Numbered from the stretch's first letter, positions 1 to 9,756 are shown. The stretch: DNA of 64,000 nt from Paenibacillus guangzhouensis (GCF_009363075.1 NZ_CP045293.1:4548001-4612000); one strand, 5' to 3'. Notes: a model not told the origin generated them from the letters alone. A program made the numbers and translations.

Positions 1-2
1 CG

Positions 3-809
3 TATCCTACAGAGAAAATGACGTGGGATCAGGCCTTCGACTTGGCTAGGAAAATGACAGGACAGCGCAATGGTGTTTCCTATCTTGGACTTGAACTCGG
101 CGGCAGAGGGAATGTTGGCGATGGTGCCGCCGTACCGCTTAAAGAATTGGCCGTGAATAGGACAGATCCGAATACCGGCGAAGTGCTCATTACGAAGGAT
201 CCTGCCTTCTCGAAATATTTAGAACTGATGAAGAAGTATTACAGCATACCAGGTGTAAGATCTGAAGAAGCAAAGAATTCCGATTTGTTCGGAAAAAAAC
301 AAGCCGCGATGACGGTGAATTGGACCGCCTATTTCGTCGGCGGGAATCCATTTGAAGATGTAGAATATCTAAAAAATAATATCGCCATGCTGCCTGTACC
401 TGTATGGGCTGATCAACCGAATATCGGTCCTGCCTTAGGGACGACACCGATGATCATTTCTAACTTGAGCGAGCACAAAGCAGAGGCATTCAGCGTGTTG
501 AAGGAATATGTATCTGTAGCGAACCAGACCAAAATCTCAAAATCAATGGCATCCGGGCCTGTGCTTACCGAGGTTGCCGATCAGTATGGTTCAGATATAG
601 AAAATTATGTTGGGCAGGACGTCACGTCTGTGTTCAAGTTAACGCCTGCAACATATAAAGGCAGACAGAGCCTGTGGGATCAGTATGTTAATCTTGACCT
701 TGCAAAGTTTGCTGATTCGGATATGAACATTCAGGAATTTCTAAGAGTCATAAAAGAAGAAGCGGAAACGGCAATTACAGAGGCAAAAACGCAAAATGCG
801 AAAAAGTAA
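3..809 (+). CDS. Extracellular sugar-type solute-binding protein, C-terminal part (5' end outside window)
   Basis: C-terminal 268 codons of an ABC-importer solute-binding protein of the MalE-like (SBP_bac_1) class, which captures a ligand outside the membrane and hands it to a permease pair. The frame is open to the window edge and the first codons read YPTEKMTWD, which aligns with the interior motifs YPTDQMTWD and YPSENMTWE of the paralogues at 1929-3335 and 19575-20936, so the true start lies upstream. Other shared landmarks are the YYSIPG motif and the C-terminal DMNIQEFLR motif. The signal peptide and lipobox are not visible here. It is on the strand opposite to the neighbouring operon and ends in a hairpin. 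The substrate is unknown; a carbohydrate is inferred from the context. Confidence 0.9.
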   Translation, partial: YPTEKMTWDQAFDLARKMTGQRNGVSYLGLELGGRGNVGDGAAVPLKELAVNRTDPNTGEVLITKDPAFSKYLELMKKYYSIPGVRSEEAKNSDLFGKKQAAMTVNWTAYFVGGNPFEDVEYLKNNIAMLPVPVWADQPNIGPALGTTPMIISNLSEHKAEAFSVLKEYVSVANQTKISKSMASGPVLTEVADQYGSDIENYVGQDVTSVFKLTPATYKGRQSLWDQYVNLDLAKFADSDMNIQEFLRVIKEEAETAITEAKTQNAKK

Positions 810-849
810 CGGAAAAGTCCTCTATCGAAGCAAATAAAAAAACTACGCG

Positions 850-879
850 AGCTGGCATCGGTGCTCAACCGTGTCAGCT
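850..879 (+). terminator. Hairpin terminator after the partial SBP
   Basis: AGCTGGCA pairs perfectly with TGTCAGCT (one G-U pair), with an inner CGGT/ACCG stem, followed by a T-rich run on the plus strand. It overlaps the last codons of the convergent AraC gene, and an A-run on its left side suggests it may also work in the other direction. Confidence 0.6.
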
Positions 880-1809
880 TCTTTCGTTTTCGCTCGGCGT
901 AGAACTTGGTGAATGCCTGGTTATACTTTGTGCAGCTTGTTTGCGGAATTCGGAAGGCGAGCATCTCCGATACTTCCTAAAAACTCTAATGAAATAATTG
1001 ATATCATTGAATCCAACTCGGTGAGCAATTTGTGTAATGGGCAAACTTGAATTCATGATCATCTCCTCTCCCTTTCTAATCCGACACAAATTAACATACT
1101 CGATAAATGTTTGTCCTGTTATCTTTTTAAACGTCCTACAAAAATGAAAGGGGCTCATTCTAGCGATCCTTGATATATCTTTCAGTGTGAATGCCTCACC
1201 GTAATGTTCCTCTACAAACATCATCACGTCACGAAGATCCTCTGTCTTTCTTCGATTTGCACGTTCCGCAGGACGATCAGCAGCCACATAACCGTATGCT
1301 CTTATTAGTGTGACGACGAGCTGATACAGGTGAGATTTAATGACTAATTCATATCCGCACTTTTTCGCATTCAGTTCAGCGGCAATATGAAGAATGGCTT
1401 CTTTAAAGTAACCATAGTGTTCATCCCCAGATTGTACAATTTTCGGCAAAGACAGCTTGCCATGTAATAACGGTTCATGAACGAGATGCATCGATTCCGC
1501 AGCTAACAATATGGATTTATTGATTAAGATCGCATGGTATTCAGGGACTTCTTCCTTTTCGATTAAATACGCCCCATGAATCTCCCCCTCTTCAATGAAG
1601 AAAAGATCTCCTTCTGTTCCAATATACGAAAAACCTCCAATAAAGAGCTGCATTCGCCCTTTCCTGACATAGATCATTTCCATCACGTGATCATGCCAAT
1701 GAGAGACGAAAAGGGCATTCCCATAGGCATGCGCTTGAAACAGATTGAACGGAAGATAGTTGCTGATTAAATAAGCCGGTTGGTTCGTTGGCGCCTGAAA
1801 AGATAACAT
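874..1809 (-). CDS. AraC-family transcriptional regulator with N-terminal cupin domain
   Basis: A 311-residue regulator. The N-terminal half is cupin-like and His/Glu rich (SHWHDHVMEMIYV), the usual sugar-sensing domain of AraC proteins. The C-terminal ~100 residues hold two helix-turn-helix motifs (LKDISRIARMSPFHFCRTFK and ITQIAHRVGFNDINYFIRVF) followed by the typical PSEFR ending. An in-frame ATG 18 bases upstream exists, but an AAGGAG ribosome site lies exactly between the two, 8 bases before the second ATG, so the start at 1809 is preferred. It lies between an SBP gene and the end of the long transport operon, so it probably controls one of the adjacent carbohydrate-uptake genes; the effector and target are not shown by the sequence. 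Confidence 0.9.
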   Translation of the reverse strand: MLSFQAPTNQPAYLISNYLPFNLFQAHAYGNALFVSHWHDHVMEMIYVRKGRMQLFIGGFSYIGTEGDLFFIEEGEIHGAYLIEKEEVPEYHAILINKSILLAAESMHLVHEPLLHGKLSLPKIVQSGDEHYGYFKEAILHIAAELNAKKCGYELVIKSHLYQLVVTLIRAYGYVAADRPAERANRRKTEDLRDVMMFVEEHYGEAFTLKDISRIARMSPFHFCRTFKKITGQTFIEYVNLCRIRKGEEMIMNSSLPITQIAHRVGFNDINYFIRVFRKYRRCSPSEFRKQAAQSITRHSPSSTPSENERS

Positions 1810-1852
1810 CGGACAGACTCCTTTCATGAAGATTTGAATCTATAGACTTGTA

Positions 1853-1877
1853 GAACCTGAGACAATGCCTCAGGCTC
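1853..1877 (-). terminator. Possible hairpin at the end of the long transport operon
   Basis: On the minus strand GAGCCTGAG and CTCAGGTTC form a 9-bp stem (one G-U pair) around a 7-base loop, about 50 bases beyond the stop codon of the SBP at 1929. There is only a short T-rich tail, so termination is plausible but weak. Confidence 0.4.
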
Positions 1878-1928
1878 TAATCAAATCTTCCCCCCCTTTA
1901 TCCGAGGGTTCATTCCGTTATATTATTC

Positions 1929-3335
1929 CTAGCCTTGTTTTTTCTTCGCTTTTTCGTCCGCAATTTTCGCTTCCAGCTTTTCTTGTAAGGTGCGCAAGTA
2001 TTCTGGGATATTCATATCTGAACTTGCAAAACCAGGCAAACTTTCAACGATCATGCTGTCAGCTACTTTATTCCACTTCGAGCTTTTGCCTTCCAACAAT
2101 TTTGCATGATCCGGGAAATAGGCGCTTACATTTTGACCGTTATAAATGTCCTTTTCACTGCCGAATACCGAAATGATATCCCGATTTTTCAGCACCGTCG
2201 GGTATCCTGCAGCAGAAAACTTCTTCTGCATATCATCCGCCACAACCTCTTTCATCCACTGGAAAGCAGCGTCTTTGTTCTCGCTGTACTTGTTCAGCAC
2301 ATACATATGCGCTGTCGTTGTTGGCGCATCTTGATCGACGCCTCCCCAGATCGGCAGGCGTACGGCGTTCGTATTCGCCCTTACATTCTCGGGAATTCCC
2401 CATTCCATATAGGTCGGCCATGAGACTAACATCGCAGCCGTGCCGCTTGCAAAGAAGCTTGCTTGCTTCTCTTTATTGCGTTCATATAATCCCGGAATGC
2501 TATAGAACTTTTTCATGAACTCAAAATATCTTGTTACGGCCGGCTCGGTCGTAAGCAATACGTCATCCGTTCCAGGATCAACGACGTTCGCGATCAGCTC
2601 TTTGAGCGGGGCAAGCGTATCGTCGGTCACACTATTCTGCCACCCTAGTTCCAGCCCCCGATAGGCGACGCCATCCCGCTCCCCGGTCAGCTTCTTAGCG
2701 AGCTCAAGTGTTTCATCCCATGTCATTTGGTCCGTTGGATAAGGAACGCCGAACATATCAAAAATTTCTTTGTTGTAAAAGAGCGTATACGTATCGGCAA
2801 ACGTCGGCACGCCAATCATGGAGCCGTTGTCGTCGAAGGACCGAAATAACGAAACGACGGAGGGGTCGATCCTGCTCATGTCCAGTCCGTAAATCTTCGA
2901 CCATTCATCAATCGGCTCCACCATATCCAACTCTTGCAAGCCGTCAATTCCTTTGGACGTATAAATGATATCCGGGACGACACCCTTCGCATTCAACTCC
3001 TGCAAAGCTTCCAACGTCGGCTGACCTTGAATCCATTTCACTTTAATATTTTTTCCTTCTGCTTGAAGCTTATCTTCAATGGGCTGCATCAGCCCAGAGA
3101 TCTGGTCCAGACCCCATTCATGCTGAATTGTGATGGTCGTTTCCTTGCTGAAATCCGTCACCGCTTTGCTAGTCGGATCATCATTCGTGTTCGATGCTAC
3201 CGTTTCAACAGAATCTGTCGTGGATGCAGTTTCTTTTTCATTACTTCCTTCCGAACTACTGCCGCTGCAGCCTGACAAGATGGTTGTTAACAAGAAAACA
3301 AAAGCAATGATCAGAGAGACTGATTTGTTCATCAT
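1929..3335 (-). CDS. Extracellular solute-binding lipoprotein (SBP_bac_1, sugar-type)
   Basis: A lipid-anchored substrate-binding protein of 468 residues. It starts MMNKSVSL, has a hydrophobic signal segment and a lipobox ending LSGC, then a Ser/Thr-rich linker and an SBP_bac_1 fold. The start was moved inward: GAGGAGG lies 5-8 bases before the ATG pair at 3335/3332, whereas the longer reading frame has no ribosome site. It is a paralogue of the partial SBP at 3-809 and of 19575-20936, with shared YPTDQMTWD, GERDG and DMNIPEYLR motifs. It is the last gene of the operon and follows the permeases at 3433-5283, which are its likely partners. The ligand is unknown, probably an oligosaccharide. 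Confidence 0.93.
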   Translation of the reverse strand: MMNKSVSLIIAFVFLLTTILSGCSGSSSEGSNEKETASTTDSVETVASNTNDDPTSKAVTDFSKETTITIQHEWGLDQISGLMQPIEDKLQAEGKNIKVKWIQGQPTLEALQELNAKGVVPDIIYTSKGIDGLQELDMVEPIDEWSKIYGLDMSRIDPSVVSLFRSFDDNGSMIGVPTFADTYTLFYNKEIFDMFGVPYPTDQMTWDETLELAKKLTGERDGVAYRGLELGWQNSVTDDTLAPLKELIANVVDPGTDDVLLTTEPAVTRYFEFMKKFYSIPGLYERNKEKQASFFASGTAAMLVSWPTYMEWGIPENVRANTNAVRLPIWGGVDQDAPTTTAHMYVLNKYSENKDAAFQWMKEVVADDMQKKFSAAGYPTVLKNRDIISVFGSEKDIYNGQNVSAYFPDHAKLLEGKSSKWNKVADSMIVESLPGFASSDMNIPEYLRTLQEKLEAKIADEKAKKKQG

Positions 3336-3432
3336 TTCATCCTCCTCAGCGTCATTCAATACTTATTTTCCGTTAAGCGACATCAAAGAACATCAAGGAT
3401 TACATTTTCACCATACCTTAGAAGGAACAGCT

Positions 3433-4395
3433 TTACTCGACTAAGCCAGTTCTCTCCACACTTTCGATAAAATAACGCTGTGCGAACAGATAGATCAACA
3501 CGGGTGGCAGGATCGTCAAGAAGCTGGCCCCCATCTTAATCGGCTCTGCCACATATTCCGGGAAGCCGCCATTCTGAATGAATTGTCCTAAAGCCGTGTC
3601 AATGAACGTCATCTTCATCGCCAGCGGCATATCGCCCGTCGGACTGAGGAACATGCGCGGATAATAGGTATCATTCCACGTCCAGACGAAGGAGAATAGG
3701 AAGACGACCAGAATCGCAGGCCTAGCAAGCGGGAACATCACGCGGAAGTAGAACTTCAGCGCCGTGGCCCCGTCGATTCGTGCTGCCTCTTCCAGCGACT
3801 TCGAATGGGTCATGAAGAACTGCCTGAAGATGACGACGAACAAAGCTCCTTTGACCCCGAATCCGAAGATCGACGGCAGGATCAATGTGACCAGATGACC
3901 GTTCAGTCCCAATTTGGTATAGAACATAATGGTCGGCAGGATAATGACCTGCGGCGGAATGATGAACGCAAGCATCAGGAGGAAGAAAATCGTCCGTTTG
4001 AACGGTACATCCAATCGCGCCAGCGCATAGCCCGCCAACCCACAGGATATACAATGCAGTACCGCGACGCTCACAGCGATGAACAAGCTGATCATGAGCG
4101 AATTCTCGTAGTTCAGCAGCTTCCACGCCTCGGCCACATGGCCTAGATAGATGGAGGATGGTACCCATGTCACCGTCGGATCTACGAGATCTTTGACATT
4201 CATAACCATCTTCACGAGCATCTTCAGCATCGGATTCATGTAAATATACGAAGTAATAATTAGGACCGCATACAAGATCAGCTTAAACACAAGCCCTTGG
4301 TTAATTTCCTTTCCAAGCACCACATTCCGCATTTGCCTGACTCGGCGCTTCGTTAGAAATCGGCGGCCCTTCACGTCAGATAATATCGTCCGCAT
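3433..4395 (-). CDS. Carbohydrate ABC transporter permease, MalG-type
   Basis: An integral-membrane half of an ABC sugar importer (320 residues, about six membrane segments). It carries the EAA loop that docks with the ATPase, seen as EEAARIDGATALKFYFRV, which is the MalG/CUT1 signature. The N-terminal ~40 residues are basic and cytoplasmic. It lies 18 bases after the partner permease at 4414 with GGGGAGGGG upstream of the ATG. It is expected to pair with that permease and to use the SBP at 1929. No ATPase gene adjoins this pair, so the MsmX-like ATPase at the head of the operon is the probable motor. Substrate not determined. Confidence 0.93.
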   Translation of the reverse strand: MRTILSDVKGRRFLTKRRVRQMRNVVLGKEINQGLVFKLILYAVLIITSYIYMNPMLKMLVKMVMNVKDLVDPTVTWVPSSIYLGHVAEAWKLLNYENSLMISLFIAVSVAVLHCISCGLAGYALARLDVPFKRTIFFLLMLAFIIPPQVIILPTIMFYTKLGLNGHLVTLILPSIFGFGVKGALFVVIFRQFFMTHSKSLEEAARIDGATALKFYFRVMFPLARPAILVVFLFSFVWTWNDTYYPRMFLSPTGDMPLAMKMTFIDTALGQFIQNGGFPEYVAEPIKMGASFLTILPPVLIYLFAQRYFIESVERTGLVE

Positions 4396-4413
4396 CTGCG
4401 TGTCCCCTCCCCT

Positions 4414-5283
4414 CTAGGCGTATGTTTTGGCATGTCTACGATTCATGAACGAATAGATCAAGATCACAAGCCCTAGAAAAATGATAATAATGAAGAAGTA
4501 AATCCAAGCCAGTGCACTGTTAAACCCGTAATTTCCTGTGTTCACCAGTTCAATGACCGGATTGGATGGGAAGGTGAACATATCAACGACAGTGTAGATT
4601 AAGTTAAGCAGAATGAATGGCGACATTGCCGGAAGCGTAATTTTCCAGAAGACTTCCCATGGGGTGGCCCCGTCAATTCGCGCCGATTCATACGCCGAAG
4701 TGGAGATGGTCTGCAGCCCGGCGAGGAAGATTAGAATCTGTACCCCGGAGTACCATAATACAAGCACGAAGTGATTCAGAACTTCCTTAACCGGCTTCGC
4801 CCAAGAGCTGTCTCCGAGAAATGTATCCAGATAACCGCCTAGCTCGAATCGCTCCAAGAACCCGAGATTTCCTTCCCCCTGATTAATAAACTGCAGGAGC
4901 ACGGCCCCCGTCGAGAAGATAACTGGCAGGAAGAAGATGGCGCGGAACAAGAATCGCCCATACAGCTTCTGGTTCAATAGAATCGAGATCATCAAGGCAA
5001 AAATAACGATCACCGGCACCATCAGAACGACTTCTTGAAAATACGGAATCAACTTATCATAGAGCGCTGAGCTGTTCAGAATGATCTCCCGGTAGAACTT
5101 CAGCCCGACGAAATCATATGCCACCTTATTCGGTAGTATCTTCACGGTATGAAAGCTCATGTAGAGTGAAAAAAGGAGCGGAAACCCTAAGAAGGCGATA
5201 AAGCCGAACACCCACGGCGCTATGAATAGCGACCCTTCAAGCTTCCGCAAGGAACGAGCGGTAAGCATGCGTTTGCGACGCAT
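4414..5283 (-). CDS. Carbohydrate ABC transporter permease, MalF-type
   Basis: The partner permease (289 residues) of the MalF/CUT1 class with an EAA loop reading YESARIDGATPWEVFWKITL. It has about six membrane segments and an N-terminal segment starting near residue 22. The ATG at 5283 is chosen because GGGAGG lies 11 bases upstream; a GTG four codons earlier overlaps that ribosome site. It starts 4 bases after the stop of the DUF5696-type gene, which indicates tight co-transcription. Confidence 0.92.
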   Translation of the reverse strand: MRRKRMLTARSLRKLEGSLFIAPWVFGFIAFLGFPLLFSLYMSFHTVKILPNKVAYDFVGLKFYREIILNSSALYDKLIPYFQEVVLMVPVIVIFALMISILLNQKLYGRFLFRAIFFLPVIFSTGAVLLQFINQGEGNLGFLERFELGGYLDTFLGDSSWAKPVKEVLNHFVLVLWYSGVQILIFLAGLQTISTSAYESARIDGATPWEVFWKITLPAMSPFILLNLIYTVVDMFTFPSNPVIELVNTGNYGFNSALAWIYFFIIIIFLGLVILIYSFMNRRHAKTYA

Positions 5284-5287
5284 AAGA

Positions 5288-7645
5288 TCACGCACCTCCC
5301 TCTACCACAATAAAGTCTCTCGCTTTCACGACATGCTTCAAATCGACGTTATAAGGCGCCTCGTTGTAATTCACAATAATGCGTTTGCCTGTAGCGTAAG
5401 TCGTCTCGAACACGTCCTGTGCGAGCTGACGATGATTGGTTATGAATTCGCCCTGGACATTCCCTAGCGCTTCACTGTACCGCTGATATTGCGATACGAT
5501 CTCTTGGATCCAATCTTTATAATACGTGCTATAGAACCGATCCAAATGCGTGGACTTGAGCAGTTCCTGTGGTCTAGCATACGTCACGATATAGGACGGC
5601 ACTGCCCCGTATTCAATTCCTTTGAGGAAGTTCTCTTCATAATCGTCACTTAAATTCGCGTAATCGAAAGAATACGTCACAAGGCCGTGCAGGACCATTT
5701 CCGTAAAAGGAATAGCGCGATCCACGAACAAATCATACGAGTTCGTCGCAAACACATTGTGCATATGATTCACATACGGCAAGGTATACAGGTTGCCATC
5801 CGCCACTTGAACTTGGCCAAGCGCTTGCTTCGTCTGGTTCATAATCTCTTGCTGAATGTGCATGGCTTCCTCTCGTGATGCCTTATGTTCCTCGTTATAA
5901 TCCGTATTCAGTTGATTCCCGATGCCCTGGCCGTACATATAACCATCCACCGCTAGATCCTTGGCATGCTGAAGATCATCCTGAATGACCGTCTGCATGA
6001 ATTTTGGACTCACAAACGTGGTGCGTCGCTCATCCCAGGAATAGAATTCGATGACGGATGAACCGAGATCACGCAGTCCATCCCGCTTCACACGGAATCC
6101 GTCTTTGCCGGTATTGTTGAACGTATACGAGGAGGCATCCAGATAGACTGGAAAGCCGCTTGCATGCGCAAAATCAATGAATTGCTTCATGCCTTCATCC
6201 CCGCCAAGCTTCGCCCCCACCGGGAATACCCCGCCAAATTTGCTGTATCCGCCATTCTGCCAGCCGAGATACGTAATGGACATGTCATCGACGCCGAGGG
6301 CACCCAGCTCCTGTACAATTTCTTTCGCTTCCCCGGTCGTTGTGAGCGGGAGATACGAATCCCATAGAAATCCTTGCTCCGTGTCCGCCCCGAGAATATG
6401 CAGCTGAAGCTTCATCTCGGCTTCCTTGCCTTGAAGCGGCTTCAATCCCTGCTCATCGATCAAATACTGGCGATACCGATCTGCCATCTGCGCATAATCC
6501 ACACCCGACTGTTGTAAGAAGTAGTATCGTACGGAACGATCCGATTTCGTCATTTCTTTGCTGTACATCAGATACCCGTTCTTCTTCTTCGTATCGGTCG
6601 GTTGGAAGAACTTGAACCGGTACTGGAATTCCGCGGCGGCCCAGTTGTATTGGCTGAAGGAGCCGGAAGGCGCCGCCACAACGTTCGCATAATCATCGCC
6701 TTCGCGAATGACGCCGACCATCGCCTGATCGGCGGATTTGATACCGAAGACCGGCATTTTGACCGATTTGCGTTCCGACATGATGTTGCGATTGCTATAA
6801 GCCCAATCATCGCCGTAGACGCGCTCCGTGTACAAGTTCTGCGTGCCAGCGCGGTATTTCTTAAAATCGATCACCGCCCCAGACCCGTCCGGGATGAGCA
6901 GGAACCCATCTTCGTCATCCGATGTCTGTGCGCCGAGGAAAGGGAAGAGTCGAAGTGAGACAAGTCTTGCCAGCGGATCTTTCTTCTTCGTCTTCAATTC
7001 TTCCGCCGTATAGACGCGTTCGTCCTTCAGACCTTCGGACAGTACCTTCGTCTCGACGTAGTCCTCACCGAGTGTCACTTCCACCGGGATGGTGAATCCA
7101 AGCTCAGGTAGCTCATATTGAATTCGGAATCCGTGCTCTGTCGCTTCGAATTGTGATACCGTTCCCTTCTGAGCAATCAAGTTCGATTCCTTGAGCAAGT
7201 CCTTGCGAATATTAAACTCAACATAACGAAACATGAAGGGTGATGCGAGATGATCCTTCCAAGCCGCCGTATTGGATTTCTCCTTCCAATCCTCGGGATT
7301 CGGGAATGACCGCCACACGTCTCCCGTCTGCTTATTTACCACTACGAAATGTCCTGTATTCAGATCCACTTTCAATTGTAACCGCTGATTCTCTACCAGA
7401 AGTTTGAACGTCCGCTCATCAGGTAATCCGCTTGTTACCGGCGTCCCTGCTGCTGCGATCTTCACGCTAGCCGGCTTCGCCTTTTCTTGTTGCGCCGCTA
7501 GCTGAATGGACGAGGTTGCCGATTGCTGCTGCGACGAGGTAGATCCAGAATCGGATGAGGCGAAAATCAACCCCGCAACCGCAGACACAGATATGATGCA
7601 TGCCGTCATCGTGAGCAGTAATTTCTTCGAACGAAATAATCGCAT
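5288..7645 (-). CDS. Large extracytoplasmic DUF5696-type protein
   Basis: A 785-residue protein with one N-terminal hydrophobic segment (after MRLFRSKKLLL) acting as a signal or anchor, followed by a Ser/Gln-rich linker and a long extracytoplasmic region. Its size, position and neighbours match the DUF5696 proteins commonly found in Paenibacillus sugar-transport operons; this family call is from memory. The central part has short alternating hydrophobic strands such as GFPVYLDASSYTF that suggest a barrel-like, perhaps glycosidase-like, fold, but no catalytic residue can be assigned. The ATG at 7645 overlaps the upstream stop as TGATG and follows AGGAGG, so the longer 813-codon reading is not used. 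It is probably attached outside the membrane and acts on or presents the transported glycan. Confidence 0.8.
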   Translation of the reverse strand: MRLFRSKKLLLTMTACIISVSAVAGLIFASSDSGSTSSQQQSATSSIQLAAQQEKAKPASVKIAAAGTPVTSGLPDERTFKLLVENQRLQLKVDLNTGHFVVVNKQTGDVWRSFPNPEDWKEKSNTAAWKDHLASPFMFRYVEFNIRKDLLKESNLIAQKGTVSQFEATEHGFRIQYELPELGFTIPVEVTLGEDYVETKVLSEGLKDERVYTAEELKTKKKDPLARLVSLRLFPFLGAQTSDDEDGFLLIPDGSGAVIDFKKYRAGTQNLYTERVYGDDWAYSNRNIMSERKSVKMPVFGIKSADQAMVGVIREGDDYANVVAAPSGSFSQYNWAAAEFQYRFKFFQPTDTKKKNGYLMYSKEMTKSDRSVRYYFLQQSGVDYAQMADRYRQYLIDEQGLKPLQGKEAEMKLQLHILGADTEQGFLWDSYLPLTTTGEAKEIVQELGALGVDDMSITYLGWQNGGYSKFGGVFPVGAKLGGDEGMKQFIDFAHASGFPVYLDASSYTFNNTGKDGFRVKRDGLRDLGSSVIEFYSWDERRTTFVSPKFMQTVIQDDLQHAKDLAVDGYMYGQGIGNQLNTDYNEEHKASREEAMHIQQEIMNQTKQALGQVQVADGNLYTLPYVNHMHNVFATNSYDLFVDRAIPFTEMVLHGLVTYSFDYANLSDDYEENFLKGIEYGAVPSYIVTYARPQELLKSTHLDRFYSTYYKDWIQEIVSQYQRYSEALGNVQGEFITNHRQLAQDVFETTYATGKRIIVNYNEAPYNVDLKHVVKARDFIVVEGGA

Positions 7646-9756
7646 CACATCGATACCTCCTGATAAATCGTGTAGATGAAGTTGCTGAACTCGGAAGACA
7701 GGCCGACCAGAATGAAGATCATCACCCATAGAATCATCATCGTCACGGCGGTAAGCAGAATATTGACGACCGTCTCACCCACGCCGTAATTCTGCATCGC
7801 TTGGATATTCCAGAAGAAGAGCAGCCCGCTCCAGAGCATCATCGCCCATTCAATCGCATGATAGATCGATGCTTCGCTTAGCGTGAGCCCGTTCGAGATC
7901 AAAGCGAGCGGCAAGCCGAACAACACAACAGGGAAGAGCGCGTAGGAGCTGCCCATGAATACGTCCTTGAACCTTGCCTCCCCTTGCCGAATCGAACCGA
8001 TCAAATAATTGCAGATAACCCATGATAACCAGACCGACATGAAGATGATCAGCATCGAGCTGGCACCCTTCTCATAATCCGGAACGGGATTGAACGTGAA
8101 ACTGGAGTAATACGTCTTCACCAGAATCATGACGAGTGTCAGGACGAGAAGGATCAATGCGCTAATATAACTACCTTTGTGCCGATACCGAAGATCGCCG
8201 AATCCATCAATCGGATGCTTCAGAATATAGAACACATGCTTGAACTGCTGATACCATCGCTGGTGGTCGAGCAGCGTCGTCTTCGGCAGAATTCTGAACT
8301 TGTACTTTCGCTTCAACAGTCCGATGATCCAGATCAAGACGCCAAGTCCAATAAGGATATTCGCGAACATCGCAAAATTCTTCTGGAACCATCCTAACCG
8401 CAGCTGCCAGAATGAATCGGAGAATCCGTCCTCATCCCCAGCAAGCTTGAACATATCACGTGCGAGTTCGTAATCCCCGCGGTAGAAAGCAGCCTGCGCA
8501 ATGCCTTGAAAGGCTGGGGAGAAGTGGGCATTCAGCTTCAGCACCTTATTCCAGTACTTCTCGCCTTCGATATATTTGCCGTCCTGCATGAACTTGTACG
8601 CCGCCTGCACAGTCGATCCGAATTCCGTCGGCTTATAGACTTGAACAAGATTGAGCGCTTCGTCCAGGATGAATACTTCGTTCCGTGAATTGGTGGCGAT
8701 CGCTGTCGGCGCCTTCGTTAACCCAATTAACGAATTTCCCGTCGTTGAACTGCCGCTCCAATAGAACAGCAATTCGCCATTCCCGTCATACTGGGAAATG
8801 ATGTTCCGCGACTTATCGATCATGAGGATATTCCCGTTTCGATCGACGGAAACGTCGGTTAACTGCGGCTCGATCGGTTCGCTGCTATCGCGCCGATAAG
8901 CTTTGTTCTTGTCGAAATCGATATCCTTCTCTTTCCACAAGTCTTCGCCGCGGATGTTAAGCTTCTTCACCTGCTCCGACTTGGAGCCTGAGACAGTATA
9001 GATGAAGCCTTGTTCGTCAATTTCAATGTTACGGATCGTTACGGGCAGCAGGCGGACTTGCCGGCTTAGCTGCTCCTTCGTATAGAATTGTCTGCGGATT
9101 TTGTCCATGAGATTGACTTCCGTCTTGTTCGTTCCGAAGAACTTCAGGAAGTTCCCCTCGGGATCAAATTCGATAATGCCGTTATAGCTCCCTTTGGATA
9201 CCACATAGATGAATCCGCGTTGGTCGACGACCATGTTCGTCGGTTCATAGACGAATTGTTCATTCATGAAGCTCGACTTCGGCCGTTTTATCTCTTGCAG
9301 GAGTCGACCCTCCCGATTGGTGTGCACGACCCGTTTGTTGCCCGTATCCGCGATGAAGATGTCCCCTTGCTCGGTCACGAACACCCCGTGCGGCTGATTC
9401 AGCGGACTCTCTGGCAGCGTAATGATCCGCACCAGCTCACCGCTCGGATTCAGATGAATGATGCGATTGTTATCCGTATCGGCAATGAAGATGTGATCGT
9501 TCCGATCAATGAACAAATCTTGCGGCCGTTGCATCGGCGTATAGCTCATCTCGCCTTGCTTGTTCAGCGTCGGAATATCTCTCGCGATGACGCCTTTCGG
9601 TGCGTAGGCAGGTTGGGTCATAATCGTACGATCATAGCTGTCCTTCGTAAATGTCCGGTATGGCACATCTGCGAACGCAGCGGTTGGAAACAGTGTTATC
9701 GTCATCAAGCAAACAAGCCATAACGCTAGCTTCCGTCTGCCGTGATTGGTTTTCAT
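7645..9756 (-). CDS. NHL-repeat / TPR / Yip1-like membrane protein
   Basis: A composite 703-residue protein. A signal peptide ends near FADVPY; residues ~60-370 hold about six NHL-type beta-propeller repeats (FIADTDNNRIIHLN, FIADTGNKRVVHTN and similar); residues ~375-450 contain TPR-like helices (GKYIEGEKYWNKVLKL, GDYELARDMFKLAG). A membrane helix follows near 460-480, then a cytoplasmic stretch and a Yip1-like block of about five membrane segments to the end. The predicted layout puts the propeller and TPR outside the cell. It ends in TGATG overlap with the next gene, so the two are translationally coupled. In Paenibacillus such genes accompany DUF5696 genes and sugar permeases; no function is established. 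A role as a surface scaffold or sensor for the importer is an inference. Confidence 0.8.
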   Translation of the reverse strand: MKTNHGRRKLALWLVCLMTITLFPTAAFADVPYRTFTKDSYDRTIMTQPAYAPKGVIARDIPTLNKQGEMSYTPMQRPQDLFIDRNDHIFIADTDNNRIIHLNPSGELVRIITLPESPLNQPHGVFVTEQGDIFIADTGNKRVVHTNREGRLLQEIKRPKSSFMNEQFVYEPTNMVVDQRGFIYVVSKGSYNGIIEFDPEGNFLKFFGTNKTEVNLMDKIRRQFYTKEQLSRQVRLLPVTIRNIEIDEQGFIYTVSGSKSEQVKKLNIRGEDLWKEKDIDFDKNKAYRRDSSEPIEPQLTDVSVDRNGNILMIDKSRNIISQYDGNGELLFYWSGSSTTGNSLIGLTKAPTAIATNSRNEVFILDEALNLVQVYKPTEFGSTVQAAYKFMQDGKYIEGEKYWNKVLKLNAHFSPAFQGIAQAAFYRGDYELARDMFKLAGDEDGFSDSFWQLRLGWFQKNFAMFANILIGLGVLIWIIGLLKRKYKFRILPKTTLLDHQRWYQQFKHVFYILKHPIDGFGDLRYRHKGSYISALILLVLTLVMILVKTYYSSFTFNPVPDYEKGASSMLIIFMSVWLSWVICNYLIGSIRQGEARFKDVFMGSSYALFPVVLFGLPLALISNGLTLSEASIYHAIEWAMMLWSGLLFFWNIQAMQNYGVGETVVNILLTAVTMMILWVMIFILVGLSSEFSNFIYTIYQEVSM

